Of a stretch of 64,000 bases of DNA, positions 33,505 through 44,217 are shown one piece after another. Each line of letters begins with the position of its first letter. Position 1 is the first letter of the stretch. Under the pieces are notes generated by a model. That model was not told the origin of the DNA. It ran no database searches and saw nothing but the letters and a program-made list of their open reading frames with translations. The position numbers were made by a program, and so were the translations under genes. Source of the stretch: Cercophora sp. LCS_1 (lineage: Eukaryota; Ascomycota; Sordariomycetes; Sordariales; Lasiosphaeriaceae); NCBI GenBank assembly GCA_036250225.1, contig JAPZLL010000061.1:1-64000 (forward strand), written 5' to 3'.

Positions 33505-34212
33505 ATGCCCACCTACTTCATCAGCGGAACCCGCCGCGGCATCGGCTACGAACTTGTCCGCCAGCTCTCCCTTTCGGGGGACAACACCATTTTCGCAACC
33601 GTCCGCTCCCTCTCCGGAGACAACAACTCCCTCGCATCCCTCAAATCCACCGCCCCAGCAACAATCCACATTCTCGAATGCGATACCTCCTCCCCTGCCT
33701 CCATTACCACTATCCCCTCCCTCCTCCCAGACGGAACCAAAATCGACCACCTCCTCGCCAACGCCGCGATCCTCACCCACCCGAATAACACCTCCCTCAC
33801 CTTGACCTCTGAACTCCTCCTCTCCCACATCCAAACCAACGTCGTCGGCCCCGCGCTCCTCCTGCAAACCCTCCTCCCATTCTTGTCCCCCACCGCCCGC
33901 GTGGTGAACATCACCTCCGGCTTGGGAAGCCTGACGCTCGTCGGAAACGGAACTATCGATCCCGATGCGACGGCGTATAGCATCAGCAAGACGGCGCTGA
34001 ATATGCTCACGGTGCATCAGGCGAGACAGATACCCAAGGGGATTGTGGTTGTTTGTATGGATCCTGGCCATACCAAGACGGAGATGGGCGGGCCGAAGGC
34101 TGTGTTGGAGGTAGAGGATAGTGCCAAGGGGATCTTGGAGACGGTGCATGCCTTGGAGGAAGGGGATAACGGGGCGTTTAGGTTGTATAGTGGGAAGGTG
34201 CTGCCTTGGTGA
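33505..34212 (+). CDS. Short-chain dehydrogenase, C-factor/sniffer-like
   Basis: Single exon, 235 aa, starting at ATG 33505 (CAACATGCC context). The N-terminal nucleotide-binding motif is SGTRRGIG, a Ser-started variant of TGxxxGIG. The NAA motif sits in LLANAAIL, the catalytic Ser in NITSGLGS, and Y-x3-K is YSISK. The C-terminal DPGHTKTEMGG segment is characteristic of the small carbonyl-reductase/C-factor subgroup. This is shorter than the 250-residue classical SDRs, as usual for that branch. Expected NAD(P)H-dependent, cytosolic. Codon use shifts from C-ending to G-rich codons at the 3' end, without a frame break. Substrate unknown. Convergent with the next gene, 144 nt apart. Confidence 0.86.
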   Translation: MPTYFISGTRRGIGYELVRQLSLSGDNTIFATVRSLSGDNNSLASLKSTAPATIHILECDTSSPASITTIPSLLPDGTKIDHLLANAAILTHPNNTSLTLTSELLLSHIQTNVVGPALLLQTLLPFLSPTARVVNITSGLGSLTLVGNGTIDPDATAYSISKTALNMLTVHQARQIPKGIVVVCMDPGHTKTEMGGPKAVLEVEDSAKGILETVHALEEGDNGAFRLYSGKVLPW

Positions 34213-34356
34213 TTACCTACCTAGATAGGCTGTGGGAGGTTGTTGAAATAGGGGTGAATAGATGTTTTCGGGCTGGAGGATAGCGGGTCTTCCTAGTTGC
34301 CGGTCGGTAGCATAGTGGAAAATGAAGCAGAGTTGAGTTGATGCTGCTTGTGTCGT

Positions 34357-36075
34357 TCAAGGTGAAACAGCCTCTTCTTTCTTCTTCCTCCTGAACAGCT
34401 TGGTAACTAGCTGCCGTACCCTCCACCTCCCCAAGTCGATGGTAGCCAGCGGAAGCCACGCGTAGTTCTCCCAGTCGTCGATCAGATTCCACGAACCCCA
34501 GAAGTAGATTCTCCAGCGAAAGATGCACTCGAGAATATCAAACGTCTTGTCATCGTCATCGAGTGCGGCAAGCACCGTGTAAACGTGTTCTCTCCATTTG
34601 TCGACCCAACCCACCACAAAAGGCCAGAGATACTGCTCCAGGGTCAGGGAGGCGAGGATCGCTGCCGCGGTTGTGAGGACCGACGACAGAGCAAAGTTCT
34701 TGGCGTTGCGAGTGCCGTCCATATCGTCAATTCCGGCGCTGAAAACGCTGGCGACATAGGTGAGAGGGATAAAGACAAAGGCAAGAGTTGTGAGCCGTCG
34801 AACGCCATCGGCTTGGGCAATGGCTTTGCGACTCTCGGCGATTTGCGTGTAGACCAGACGGGTTTGCGCGAGCTGGTGGGACTGTGCTGTCAAACGGTCT
34901 AGCGTGTCGAGTGTTTTGCGGTATTGGAAGCTGAGTCGCTGCCACTCGGCCTGGACGGCTGGGTCGGTTGATTTCGACACGGCAGTGTCGTTTTCGCGGG
35001 TCTCGCCCTGGGAGAGTCGGTCCAGGATGTCTACGGCGTGTCGGACCCATCCCTGAAGACGCTGTGCTCTAGAGGCTGCATGCATGATGGTCGAATCCTC
35101 GTCAGGCGACTGAAGCCTGTACAGGTTCCCCAGGACCGCGATACACTCTGCGAGTCGCCACGTAGTGGGCACGAGACTGTACTCGAGAGCGCTGAAGATC
35201 TGCTGGAGAGCCACTTGCACGCCGTGCCGCGTCCCGGCCAAATGTTTCTCGAGCAGTGAGCAGAGGTGTTGATCCAGGTTGTCCAGCCTTGAGTGGTCCC
35301 TTGTTGAGGCCCGCCACTCAGACGGCGTAGCGAGCCTCTCAAAACGCTTGCGCAACCGCAGGGGCGTGTCGATAGTTAGCTCTGGCGTTGGATAGTGCAG
35401 CACAATGACAATGTCGGCCGTTCCCTCGCGAGAAACGTGTATTGAGACCCTCTGGTGCATCATGAACCAGGGGATGCCTAAGACGGGCCCTGATCCGAAC
35501 AAGTCGGCTGGCACGCACCAAGGCTGGATGAAGCAGCGATCCACGGCGTTGCGGATGGCAGCCCAAATGACGGTATTGCGCCAGGCGGCATTCGGGCCAT
35601 ACTGCGCACGAAGTTTTTGGGCGGGAACTGGTACAACCCTCGAATCATCGACGTGGAATGTCTCGATGAGATCAATGTGTAAGCTTGAGTGAGAATCGGT
35701 GGTAAGTAGCCTGCTTGGATGCTGTGGTAGGTGAGCATTGAGGAAGTCTGCGCTCAGATTGTAGTAGGACCCTAGGATGCTGGCTGCTGTTGGTGTGAGA
35801 TGGCTGACGCTGACCACGCGCACGTCGAGGTCTGGCGGGTGGGCGGCAAGCTTGCTGAGCAGCTTGCTGCCTGTAGATGCGTCAACGCCACTGACGGTGC
35901 CAAAATGCTCCCGTGTTAGCTCCCCGCTGGTTGACACATCGAAAACGTGGATGCTGTCGGCCTGGACATTTTTCGGCGTGGCTTTCTCCGTGAACCATTG
36001 CAGCGGCTTGAGATGCGGAAAGTCAGCCGCCAGTGCCTTGACATATTGGATGTACTCTGTCGGAGTGACTGCCAT
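34357..36075 (-). CDS. CorA-like membrane protein lacking the GMN motif
   Basis: Single exon, 572 aa, from ATG 36075. The C-terminal part has the CorA-like pair of helices: LAFVFIPLTYVASVFSAG, then FALSSVLTTAAAILASL. A long helical region before them (residues about 380-470) matches the fungal CorA-like stalk. At the place where CorA proteins carry Gly-Met-Asn the sequence is SAGIDD, so the selectivity signature is missing. After the second helix comes a W-rich tail with a basic end (RRKKKEE). Lack of GMN suggests altered selectivity or a non-transport role. Second CorA-like gene within 13 kb, on the same strand, but with little overall similarity. Confidence 0.72.
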   Translation of the reverse strand: MAVTPTEYIQYVKALAADFPHLKPLQWFTEKATPKNVQADSIHVFDVSTSGELTREHFGTVSGVDASTGSKLLSKLAAHPPDLDVRVVSVSHLTPTAASILGSYYNLSADFLNAHLPQHPSRLLTTDSHSSLHIDLIETFHVDDSRVVPVPAQKLRAQYGPNAAWRNTVIWAAIRNAVDRCFIQPWCVPADLFGSGPVLGIPWFMMHQRVSIHVSREGTADIVIVLHYPTPELTIDTPLRLRKRFERLATPSEWRASTRDHSRLDNLDQHLCSLLEKHLAGTRHGVQVALQQIFSALEYSLVPTTWRLAECIAVLGNLYRLQSPDEDSTIMHAASRAQRLQGWVRHAVDILDRLSQGETRENDTAVSKSTDPAVQAEWQRLSFQYRKTLDTLDRLTAQSHQLAQTRLVYTQIAESRKAIAQADGVRRLTTLAFVFIPLTYVASVFSAGIDDMDGTRNAKNFALSSVLTTAAAILASLTLEQYLWPFVVGWVDKWREHVYTVLAALDDDDKTFDILECIFRWRIYFWGSWNLIDDWENYAWLPLATIDLGRWRVRQLVTKLFRRKKKEEAVSP

Positions 36076-36618
36076 TGCGCAAGCGATGTGCCGTCAAGCA
36101 ATCACACAAGTCGATCGATCGTTCCTTTCGTGGTTTGCCATTACCATCGCGAGAATGGGCTGTCGCGCCATCCAGCGCAGGCAGCCAGGTGCCAAGAGCT
36201 TTATTGTGGCTGTGCAGTTGTCAGCATAACCCGGAACCAATCGATCAACCGCATGGGGGCGAAAATGAGGTGCGTGACAATAGAACATCCAGCACCGGCT
36301 GCTAACTAGGTACTTGGTTTGTAAATGAATCGTCCGTCTTCTCACTTGGATTGAAGGGTTGTGCGTCCGGAAATCGTATCGGGTGCCAGGAGTATTGTGC
36401 CTACCTATCCACGGTCGAATGAAGCGTTTTTTTCCTGCCGGATACCTGAACCCGCTTCCTTTACTTACCGGTCTATTATACAGTTCAACAGATCCAGGGA
36501 ATCTCCTTCTAGTACCCTCCCGTAGTAAAACACGGCAAAGCTCGTTCTTGTGACAGATAGGGTACACCGATGCCGCCAAGATGTGCGAGAGACCCTTCCC
36601 CAACATATTAGCCCCCCC
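36076..36618. other. intergenic, no gene seen
   Basis: 5' flank of the GMN-less CorA-like gene and 3' flank of the collagen-like piece. Nothing supported. Confidence 0.6.
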
Positions 36619-37935
36619 TCAGCGAGTACTCATCGTAGCTAACAATGCCACGCGTGTATCCGCCGTTTTCACTGAAGGTGCCATATCTTTCTTCATCTGT
36701 TCGACTGGATCGACGCTCGGTGGCCCATCCCCAGCCTGTCCCGGTGTTCCTTCGGCTCCCTTGCTGGCCTGTTTCGGCGCACTTTCATCCAGAGCCCAGT
36801 CCTTGCCAAAGCATTTCCTCTTGGAGATGTAGCGCTTACCCTCAATCCCTCCCTCCCCAGCCTCACCTTTGTCCCCGCCCTCACCACCGCTCGCGGGAGC
36901 ACCGAACTTATCATCGCTGGTTCCCAGATCCAAATCAAAAGACATTCGGTCTCCAGCTGGGATCTGGCCCTTGGTCGCTGTGAGAAACGACTGACTGAAA
37001 GCCCCTGGTTTGCCTGCGCTGCCTCCCTTCCCACCTTGCCCCCCGTCGGTGCCACTTCCAGCCCTCGTCCCTGGGTTCAACCACGACGTTAGGGCAACCC
37101 CCCCGGCCCGATATACTACTTCATCATCAGTGCTGCCTGTCCCCTGCACGCCGTTGACTCCGTGCCCGCCTTTCTGACCGTTGCTCCCTCGACCACCACG
37201 GTATTGCACGCTCAACCGGAGGGACTGGTCGGGCTTGGACTCAAACCCCTTGCTCCAAAAGGCTGTTTCGCCCCCGGCTAATTTAACGAGCCAGTTCCCC
37301 GCAACAGAAAGCCTAAGATATCCACCAACAAATCCAGGCTCCCCATCGCGCCCAGCCTCCCCGGGATTACCCGTGCTGGCCCACTCTGGCCCGCCGGCGA
37401 CGTTGAAGCGGAGGAGAGGCGCGGTGGTCTCGGACGATTGGATCTCGATATCGTCGCACTGCATCCTGACCTCGACGGGGAAGTCGGTCGAGCATGGCAC
37501 GCAGAGCGGCAAGTTGCGGAGCACAAGTTTGGTGGCAATGACATTGTACATGCTGACGTCGCCGAACGAGTCCCGCACGGCATACTCGGAGAGGTCGTCC
37601 TGGGTGATATCCTTCTTGTCTGACCCCGAAAGGGTTACCAATTCCTCAAAGTCCACGCCTTGGCGCGAGTTGTTTTGTGCCGCAACCGGTGTGAGCGAGC
37701 TAGTCTCAGTAGCGGTCACCTGCGTCTTGTTGTAGTTCTGGCTCTGCGCCAAGGACCAGCGAGCATCGAGATTCACTGTGATCTCGATCGTATCGGCGTC
37801 ACCCCCCAACGCGGCGGTGGCACCGCCGTTGGTAAAGCCCTTTTTTTCGTAGTATTTGAAGACGCGCTTCATGTCGTGTCCAAAGGCGTTCTTGGCGCCG
37901 TATGAGAAGCACACGCTGCCACTCACTGTGCTGGA
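36619..37935 (-). pseudogene. Gly-rich collagen-like C-terminal piece of the MBL locus
   Basis: The frame follows directly from TGA 37936-37938 and has no ATG near its start; it opens with SGSVCFSYGAKNAFGHD. That block looks like the last strands of the upstream metallo-beta-lactamase domain rather than a protein N-terminus. The rest, about 430 residues, contains beta-strand blocks and three Gly-x-x clusters (GNPGEAGRDGEPGFVGG, GGRGSNGQKGGHG and GTDGGQGGKGGSAGKPG) resembling collagen-like or Gly-rich low-complexity repeats. A Cys/Lys segment (KRKCFGKDW) and a charged tail end it. It probably was the C-terminal half of one large protein. As an independent gene it would need a non-ATG start. 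Confidence 0.5.
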
Positions 37936-39413
37936 TCACAGGATGGAGCTGCCGGTGCCCTTGAACGCGACCTCGAGGGATCTCTCGCTTCCGTGATGGG
38001 TGGCGATGATGGCCGACAGTTTGCCATCCAGTTCGTCGATGCCGGGGATACACTCGAAGTTGGCGTCGCCGGGTAGAGAAGACGATTACTTCCCGAGCCT
38101 ACAACTAGCGCCAATGCGCCAAAGTTATTCTTGTCGGGGTAAGCGTTTCCACTCTTGTGAGCGCACTCCAGCACGGAGACATTGCCGCTGGTGATGATGG
38201 TGGTGCCGGTTGGCCAGGTTACCAGTTCGTCGATCGACTGGGCGAGGGCCGGGGCAACAATGCCCGTCATGTTGCTAGGGGCGATCCATGTCCGCGCTCT
38301 GCAGTCGATTCCCCTGTCAGCGAGGGCCCGCGCAGATGGGCTGATGGCGATGCGGTAGTGGTCCGAGTCCCAGTGGGAAAGCAGGATGGGCAAGGACTTG
38401 TTGCCGTAGATCAAGGCGACGCAGACGTCTTCTGGCTCGATCTCGCCCCTGCCATATCCAAAGTCGGACGCAAACATTTTGGCGCTACCGCTACGAATGA
38501 CGGCACTCGCTCCTTGGCTAACATTGAGGACCTCGACGACGGTGGCTTCTTTGGAGGAGGCCGTTAGGATCGTCTTGACCCTATCTACCGTGTTCGTCGC
38601 GGATGGCTTCGTGTCCATCACTAGTTGTAGGCCGTGCTTGATGTGCGATTGAACTCCGCCAGCTGCCGCAAATGCCGTCTTCAGGAGGCTGATCGCTGAA
38701 GCAGCAATATCCACAGTGAATGAGCTCTTCTCAGCCGTGATGAGCGATCCATAATCGCTTTCGAGGTAATAGAGCACAGATTGTCGAGGAAAGCTGATAC
38801 TAGGCTCCAGTTTCTCCAGAATCGTTGTCCCATCCTCTATAGAACCCGAGAGGTCGGGCTCGGTTTTGTTGCACCTCTTCGCCTTGGACTTGTCCAGTTT
38901 GAAGTTGACCCATTCGCCAACGGCGAGCTTGGGTGGAAGTTCCTTGAAGTAGATGGAGATGATGTGCATGGGTGATCCGGCCACGCCAAGCGGGCTGGCG
39001 GCGATGACCAGCTTCTGAACTTCCTGAAGAAACACGTCGTCCGAGAGGGCGTTCTCCTCGATTGCATCAAGACGGATTTCCCAACCCCGATCTGCGTCAA
39101 GCTGTTCAATGCGGTCAACGCATCCGTAATAGTAGCCCTTTCGTTTCTCCTTCTCATCTTCTATCTCCTTCCTGCGTTGTTTCTTGCGCTCTCGGTGCCG
39201 GCGCCTCCCATCATGCCTGCGGTTGATGTCTCTGGTTTTCTCGTCCTTGATATCCCCCTCGTGCTTTTTCTCCTCCAGTTCCCCCTTGATTTTGGCAATC
39301 CCCTCGTCCCACTCATGCTCAGCCTGCCGCTGCGCTTGCTGGAAATCGACCTCTCGATACACAGCGTAGGCAAAGAGGCCAATCGCAATGGGTGCAGCCA
39401 TGAAGGCAAACAT
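37936..39413 (-). pseudogene. ComEC-type metallo-beta-lactamase with TM and coiled coil, disrupted
   Basis: From ATG 39413: a membrane helix (MAAPIAIGLFAYAVY), then a long charged Glu/Lys/Arg coiled coil (residues about 25-95), a domain of unknown type, then an MBL fold from about residue 285 (VVEVLNVSQGASAVI). The metal motif HWDSDH lies at 38358-38375. The frame goes astray after LLYP (38069-38073). In the next frame the expected MBL continuation appears: GDANFECIPGIDEL, then the second metal block ATHHGSERS, up to TGA 37936-37938. One missing G would explain the shift. So the MBL domain is split by a frameshift and a stop, unless the assembly is wrong. The motif order resembles bacterial ComEC/Rec2 MBL domains. 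Starts 20 nt after the stop of the upstream small gene. Confidence 0.62.
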
Positions 39414-39433
39414 CTCGAGAGGAATCCCGGCGG

Positions 39434-39955
39434 CTAGTGGAAGTAGCTCAGGTCTCCAAGCTTGGTTGGTCCCTGAGCATTCCCTGCTGAAGACGCTTCC
39501 AGCAACAGATGTAGTCCTCTCATGCGTGAAAAGGCCTCCTTTGTTTCGGTGTTTTGTAGATTGTCCGGGAGGCCGGCCGTGTCAACATCTGCTGACGGCG
39601 TCGGCTGCGCCCTCACTGCCTGCACGGGTGGCGCCTTGAGACGGCTCTCATTATACTCCTTGGCATGTCCCTGAAGGGTTGCCACCCACTTTGAGGATTC
39701 AATACCATTGTTTTCGATGGCACTCTGCATGAGATGAAGAGGAAAGTACTCCGTGTCCGCTTTCAATAGACGCTCGTACGGCTGGCCAGCGGCCTCCGAC
39801 CGTAGGCGGCGTTGCCCTTCGTACAGGGAGGCAATACCCCTCGCTGTTGTGTTGAATCGTTTGTGCAGGGCGGAAGCTGCGGCTTGGATCACAGCATCCC
39901 TCAACACAGGGATGGGCAGCGAGGCGTACTGTTGAATGAGCTCGTCTAACGTCAT
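39434..39955 (-). CDS. Helical protein of the MBL locus, unknown function
   Basis: A 173-residue ORF from ATG 39955. The N-terminal 110 residues are amphipathic and helical (MTLDELIQQYASLPIPVLRDA...); then comes a Pro/Ala linker and another helix near RMRGLHLLLEASS. No domain is recognised. It ends 20 nt before the MBL start on the same strand, unusually tight for a fungus. In the next frame the sequence stays open through its end (RPELLPLAAGIPLE) into the MBL membrane helix, so the two could once have been one protein. Either a separate gene, the first part of a frameshifted gene, or one cistron of a bicistronic transcript. Confidence 0.55.
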   Translation of the reverse strand: MTLDELIQQYASLPIPVLRDAVIQAAASALHKRFNTTARGIASLYEGQRRLRSEAAGQPYERLLKADTEYFPLHLMQSAIENNGIESSKWVATLQGHAKEYNESRLKAPPVQAVRAQPTPSADVDTAGLPDNLQNTETKEAFSRMRGLHLLLEASSAGNAQGPTKLGDLSYFH

Positions 39956-40422
39956 GGTTGCTTATAGCTCATGAGGCCACCCACCTTGAGTTGACCCGAG
40001 TGTGCGATGGCCCCGAATACTCAGCTGCAAGCCTGAACGCTACATTATGCCGGCAATGCAGGAAAGCAGCAATGAAGTGTCGCCACCTGGTCGAAAACGT
40101 CAATGCGACCTGCACCTCCTCGGGTTATTGCCCATCAGCCCGGTCTAGACGATGCTTTGCAGTCAATATCACAAACATCGCACTGCATACGGCCCATGAG
40201 CGGCGTTATCTTATCAGTACCTCCCTATCGGTCACAGCACAGGATCCAGGAATCTCGGCTCGGGAAATTCCTCGGGCTTGGTTTCGGGGATAACATGTTG
40301 TTCGGTTAATTCGGAGATTCCTGCGGCGCAGCACCGCGGAGCTCCGAGGATGCGTTTCTCTGTTGCCCTGGAGGAGAGGAGACAAAGAAGGACTGCGCAC
40401 CCTATTCTCGGACGAATACACC
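39956..40422. promoter_or_regulatory. divergent promoter region, MBL locus and Zn2Cys6 regulator
   Basis: About 470 nt between opposite start codons. A Zn2Cys6 gene directly across a promoter often regulates its neighbour, but no CGG-type inverted site was confirmed here. Confidence 0.45.
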
Positions 40423-42671
40423 ATGGAACCGACACGCCGGCGAAGACGCCCTGCCCTGTAAGTTCAAACCTCCTTGCCTTCGTAAGATATTGCGCAATAC
40501 CCAGGCAAGCAGGTGTGTTTGAGACCTGAACCGAACTGCTGAGGATCCTTCAGGTCATGCTCGCTCTGCAGACAGCGAAAGGTGCGCTGCAACCGCGAAA
40601 AGCCATGCAACCATTGCTCAAAGTCCGACAACGCTGTCTGCGACTATGCAGACAACGGTCCCGAGCACACAGTGCCGACACATTCTGCCAAGTCCCCGGT
40701 CCTGTCAATTAACAACAGGAGTTCAACGCTTGTTGGGGCATCGGAGACCTCAGCGGATAGCACCAGGTCCGTCGCCAACACACCAGCGACGATACAACCC
40801 GATGATTCAGTTTCATCAACATTGGCCCCAGTATTGACCAGGGCGGCCTTTACAGGACTGAGCGATGCCTTCTACGTCCACTATGAGCAGGAAAGCGAGA
40901 ACGCATCTGCTCCCGGTCTTACCACTGCCCAGCACATTCCCCGGTGCGTGTCTCACAAAACCCGTCTTTTCGGGCAGAGCCACTGGATGAGCCCTGGTAT
41001 CGCCCTGTTCAGAGATTTGGTTGAGATACTGGAGAGGGGCAACATATCCAGCGCCTTGACCGATATCCACCGCTGCAAGTCGCTGGCTCGACTGATCAAG
41101 GCACGCAACTCGCCTCCATGGCCTATTGTCCCAACTCGTGAGCTTCCGTCACGGGAAGTTGCCGATGGTCTCGTCGCATGTTACCTGCAGACCACCGAGA
41201 CCATCTATCGTGTGCTGCATATTCCCTCGTTCCAACAGTCGTACGCCGCCCTGTGGTTTTCTGGAGATGACTCGAACATGGGCTTCATTATACAAGTCAA
41301 ACTGGTCATGGCTATCGGAGCAGCAACATACGACGACGAGTTTTCCCTCCGCAAGTCCGCCATCCACTGGATCCACGAAGCCATGACGTGGAGTTCGTCC
41401 CCTGACGATTTCAAAGCCCGGCTCAGTGTTCAAGGCCTGCAAAACCAAATCCTGCTTCTCATCGCCCAAGGCACCGTCGGCGTGGCCAGGGACATGGTCT
41501 ATCCCGCAACCGGCTCCCTTCTCCGCACAGCCATGCACATGGGCCTACACCGCGACCCATCCCGTCTGCACCCCAAAATCTCGCTTCATGCAGCCGAGAT
41601 GCGCCGGCGCCTCTGGAACACCATCGTTGAACTAACCCTTCAATCAGCCCTCAACACAGGCGGCCCCATCCTCTTGTCGCCAACCGACTTTGACACCGCC
41701 CCTCCATCGAACTACAACGACGCCGACCTCGACTCGCAATGCACCCCAGCACCCCTGACAACCCCAACCGAAACAAGCATCCCCATCGCCTTCCGCCACA
41801 CCTTCCCGCAACGCCTCGCCATCGCCAAATTCCTCAACAACCTCCCCACACCCTCAGGTCCATACACCACCACCCTGCAACTCGACACAGCCCTGACCAA
41901 CGCGTACAAGACCCTCATCACAACCCTCAAATCGCACCCGCCCTGCCTCGCAATCTTCTACATCGACCTCATCCTGAAACGGTACATCTCGGCCCTCCAC
42001 GTGCCCTTCCTCGAAGCATCCCTCTCCTCCCAAACACAATTCACCTATTCCCGCGTGACGGCGCTCAACGCAGCGCTCCACACATGGACATCTACGCATT
42101 CCACCGCCGACGCGTCATGTAAAAGGTTTATCAACACCGGTGCTTCATTCCTCCGAACAGGGATGATCCAATCCGTGTTTGTGATCGCAGCTGAGCTACG
42201 AGCGGAGATCCTAGCGGCGAGGGAGAGTTTAGTCCCTATCGCTGCGCGGTCTGATTTGGTGGACGTGATAAGACAGGCGGAGGAGTGGGCTTGGCGGTCT
42301 GTGCAGCGGGGAGAGGAGACGAATGTGAAGGGGTATTTGTTTGTCGGGTTGTCGAGGGTCTGGCTTGAGGGGTTGGCGGCGGGAGAGACGGAGGAGGTGA
42401 TTGTCCAAAGGCTTGTGGGGAGGGCGGAGGAGGTGGGAAGACGGGCTAGGGGTGTTTTGGAGGGGTTTGTTGGTGAAGATGGTGGCGAAAAGGAGGTGGG
42501 GATGATTGGGGAGGGTGGTGATGTTTCGGTGAGTCTTCCCCTCCTCCGTCTTCTTGATCTTCTTTACTCCAGTTTGATTTCGGAGTTGTTGGTGGCCGCT
42601 AACGAGAATAGATGTCAGACTTTTTGTTTGGGTTTGAGCAGGCTGAGAGTGTTAGTTGGGAGTTTGCATGA
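40423..42671 (+). CDS. Zn2Cys6 transcription factor with fungal TF middle homology domain
   Basis: Exons 40423-40457, 40554-42528 and 42612-42671 give 689 aa. The first intron (GTAAGT...TTCAG) splits the zinc cluster region. Spliced, it reads C-x2-C-x6-C-x5-C-x2-C-x7-C after an Arg-rich MEPTRRRRR start. The middle shows the fungal TF domain pattern (LLRTAMHMGLHRDPS, MRRRLWNTIVELT). The last exon, after a GTGAGT...AATAG intron with a GCTAACG branch, ends in MSDFLFGFEQ.., an acidic-aromatic tail common at the ends of such activators. Reading through that intron would give an unlikely 57-residue extra tail. Nuclear DNA-binding regulator; target unknown, though the adjacent MBL locus or CFEM gene are candidates. 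Confidence 0.88.
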
Positions 42672-42845
42672 TAGTAAGAAGATAGCGGATGATGCTGTGA
42701 AAAGGGTTATCATTTTCTATTCTGAAGGTATTTTGAGACTACAATTGAACCTCCACGCCAACGTGACCCCAGGAAGAGCTCCACGCTCCTTGATGGTGGA
42801 TCCAAACAAAAAGAGGGCTATGTCTGTAATTGACTCCCCATGAGA

Positions 42846-43371
42846 TCAATTGAGAAAGAAAATTCCAGCAATCAACAAGATAAATAACCGGAGGGTGGGA
42901 GTTTCAGTCCTGATTGCCGCAGAAGTCAAGCCGGCTGTAGAATCCGGCCCGATTTTCGGGATGCTCGTCGTTGGAGGTGCTGCTCGAAAGCAGTCAGTAC
43001 AATAACCCCTCGCATGGTCAAAACTTACTAAAAACGGGGTTGCTGCTAGTTGTTGTGGCCAACGCGGCAGTGCTGAGTTGCGTCGTTCCGTTTGCGCAAT
43101 AGCTGTGAAACACACCCACAGCACTAGTTGCTTGTGCAGCGCCAACATCTTTGTCACAACCGGCGACAACGGCGGTGGAGATGTCCCAGCTGAACTTGCT
43201 GTAGCTGTCGGTGCAAAAGCAGCTGAACGAGGTGAGCTGTGACCCGTCGCCGCAGCCGTTCCACATGTTGCGGACCATGGTGCTGAGCGGGTACTCGGCG
43301 CAGATCGAGAGGTTCTTGTATCCAGGAACAAGGTCGATGTAGATTGATGTTGGCTTTGCGAGCGACGCCAT
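42846..43371 (-). CDS. CFEM-like Cys-rich protein with GPI-type tail
   Basis: Exons 43029-43371 and 42846-42979 with a 49-nt intron (GTAAGT...GCAG) give 158 aa. Eight spaced Cys residues appear in the pattern CAEYPLS...GCGD...SCFCTDS...GC...YC, which resembles small fungal extracellular Cys-rich proteins. The second exon supplies a Thr/Ser/Pro stretch and a hydrophobic tail, LFILLIAGIFFLN, typical of GPI anchoring. The only ATG in phase, 43371, gives no signal peptide. An acceptor-like CTTTCAG lies just upstream (about 43399), so an unseen leader exon may exist. Likely cell-wall or membrane-bound. Convergent with the Zn2Cys6 gene. Confidence 0.66.
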
Positions 43372-44217
43372 CTCGAGGTGTACGGGGTCCCGACTGAAAG
43401 ACAAGAATGACGTTTGGAGAATCTCGGGTTGGTCTGACTCAAAGCGCGTCCGAGAAAGAAAGTAGGAGAGAAGTGGACTGTTGTGTGAAACAGAATCTCT
43501 TCCTCAAGACCCTTAGAGTAACTGTCCGCGACCCGTCATGGCGAGGGCAGGCAAGCGCAAGGCGAGATGCTGGGCAACGCTTGGATGCGCGACACCGGAG
43601 CTGGACGCCTGGATAGCAAAGAGCGAGACATTTGCCAGCGCTCGTCTTTTTGTCGAATCATTGTACTTTTGGTAGGGCCGTAGCGTAGTACTGTATGCAC
43701 GGTCACCCGCTCTTCACTGCAGTTGGGGGCCAAGACGTTCGTGGGGCAGCGGCATATTGCATGACACCACAAGTCTGGTTGGGTATCGCTCATTCTCTCG
43801 ACAAACGCCCGAAGCTTTGCAGATGAGAACGGGGCTGCCCCTCCTCTGCCTCATTTCTCGTGCCGCCCTACTCCGACTGTAAAGGAGCCCTGACCGCACT
43901 CTGAATCTGTGCGTCACTGTCCACGACAAGTCCGGGCGACTGCCCCACGAGCATGACAAGGCCTAACGCGTCCACCACCGAGGTCGAGGAACATCCCAAC
44001 GTCGGCCGCGTAGCCTTATTTTTCGGGCGAGAGGGGAAGTCGAGAACGGTGGGTAACACAAATTACGACCTGGAATGTCGAAGGCATCTGTTGAATATAA
44101 ACGCAGTCCTCCCTCCAATACCTGCCACCTGCCCAAGGAACCTACCTAGTTTTATGTCGATACGATCATCCAGCACAGCACATCCCCTGACAATTATCTG
44201 CTGACGTGGTAGCAAAC
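43372..44217. other. intergenic, divergent promoters
   Basis: Lies between the CFEM-like gene and the DUF3176 gene. May hold an unseen leader exon of the former. No gene recognised. Confidence 0.5.

Noticed and set aside
37936..37938. Programmed stop-codon readthrough joining MBL and collagen-like parts
   Set aside because: The base context after TGA is TCC, not the CTA favoured for readthrough, and a separate frameshift upstream also breaks the frame.
42529..42843. Longer C-terminus of the Zn2Cys6 protein by read-through
   Set aside because: GTGAGT donor, GCTAACG branch and AATAG acceptor give a family-like short tail; the read-through tail looks random.
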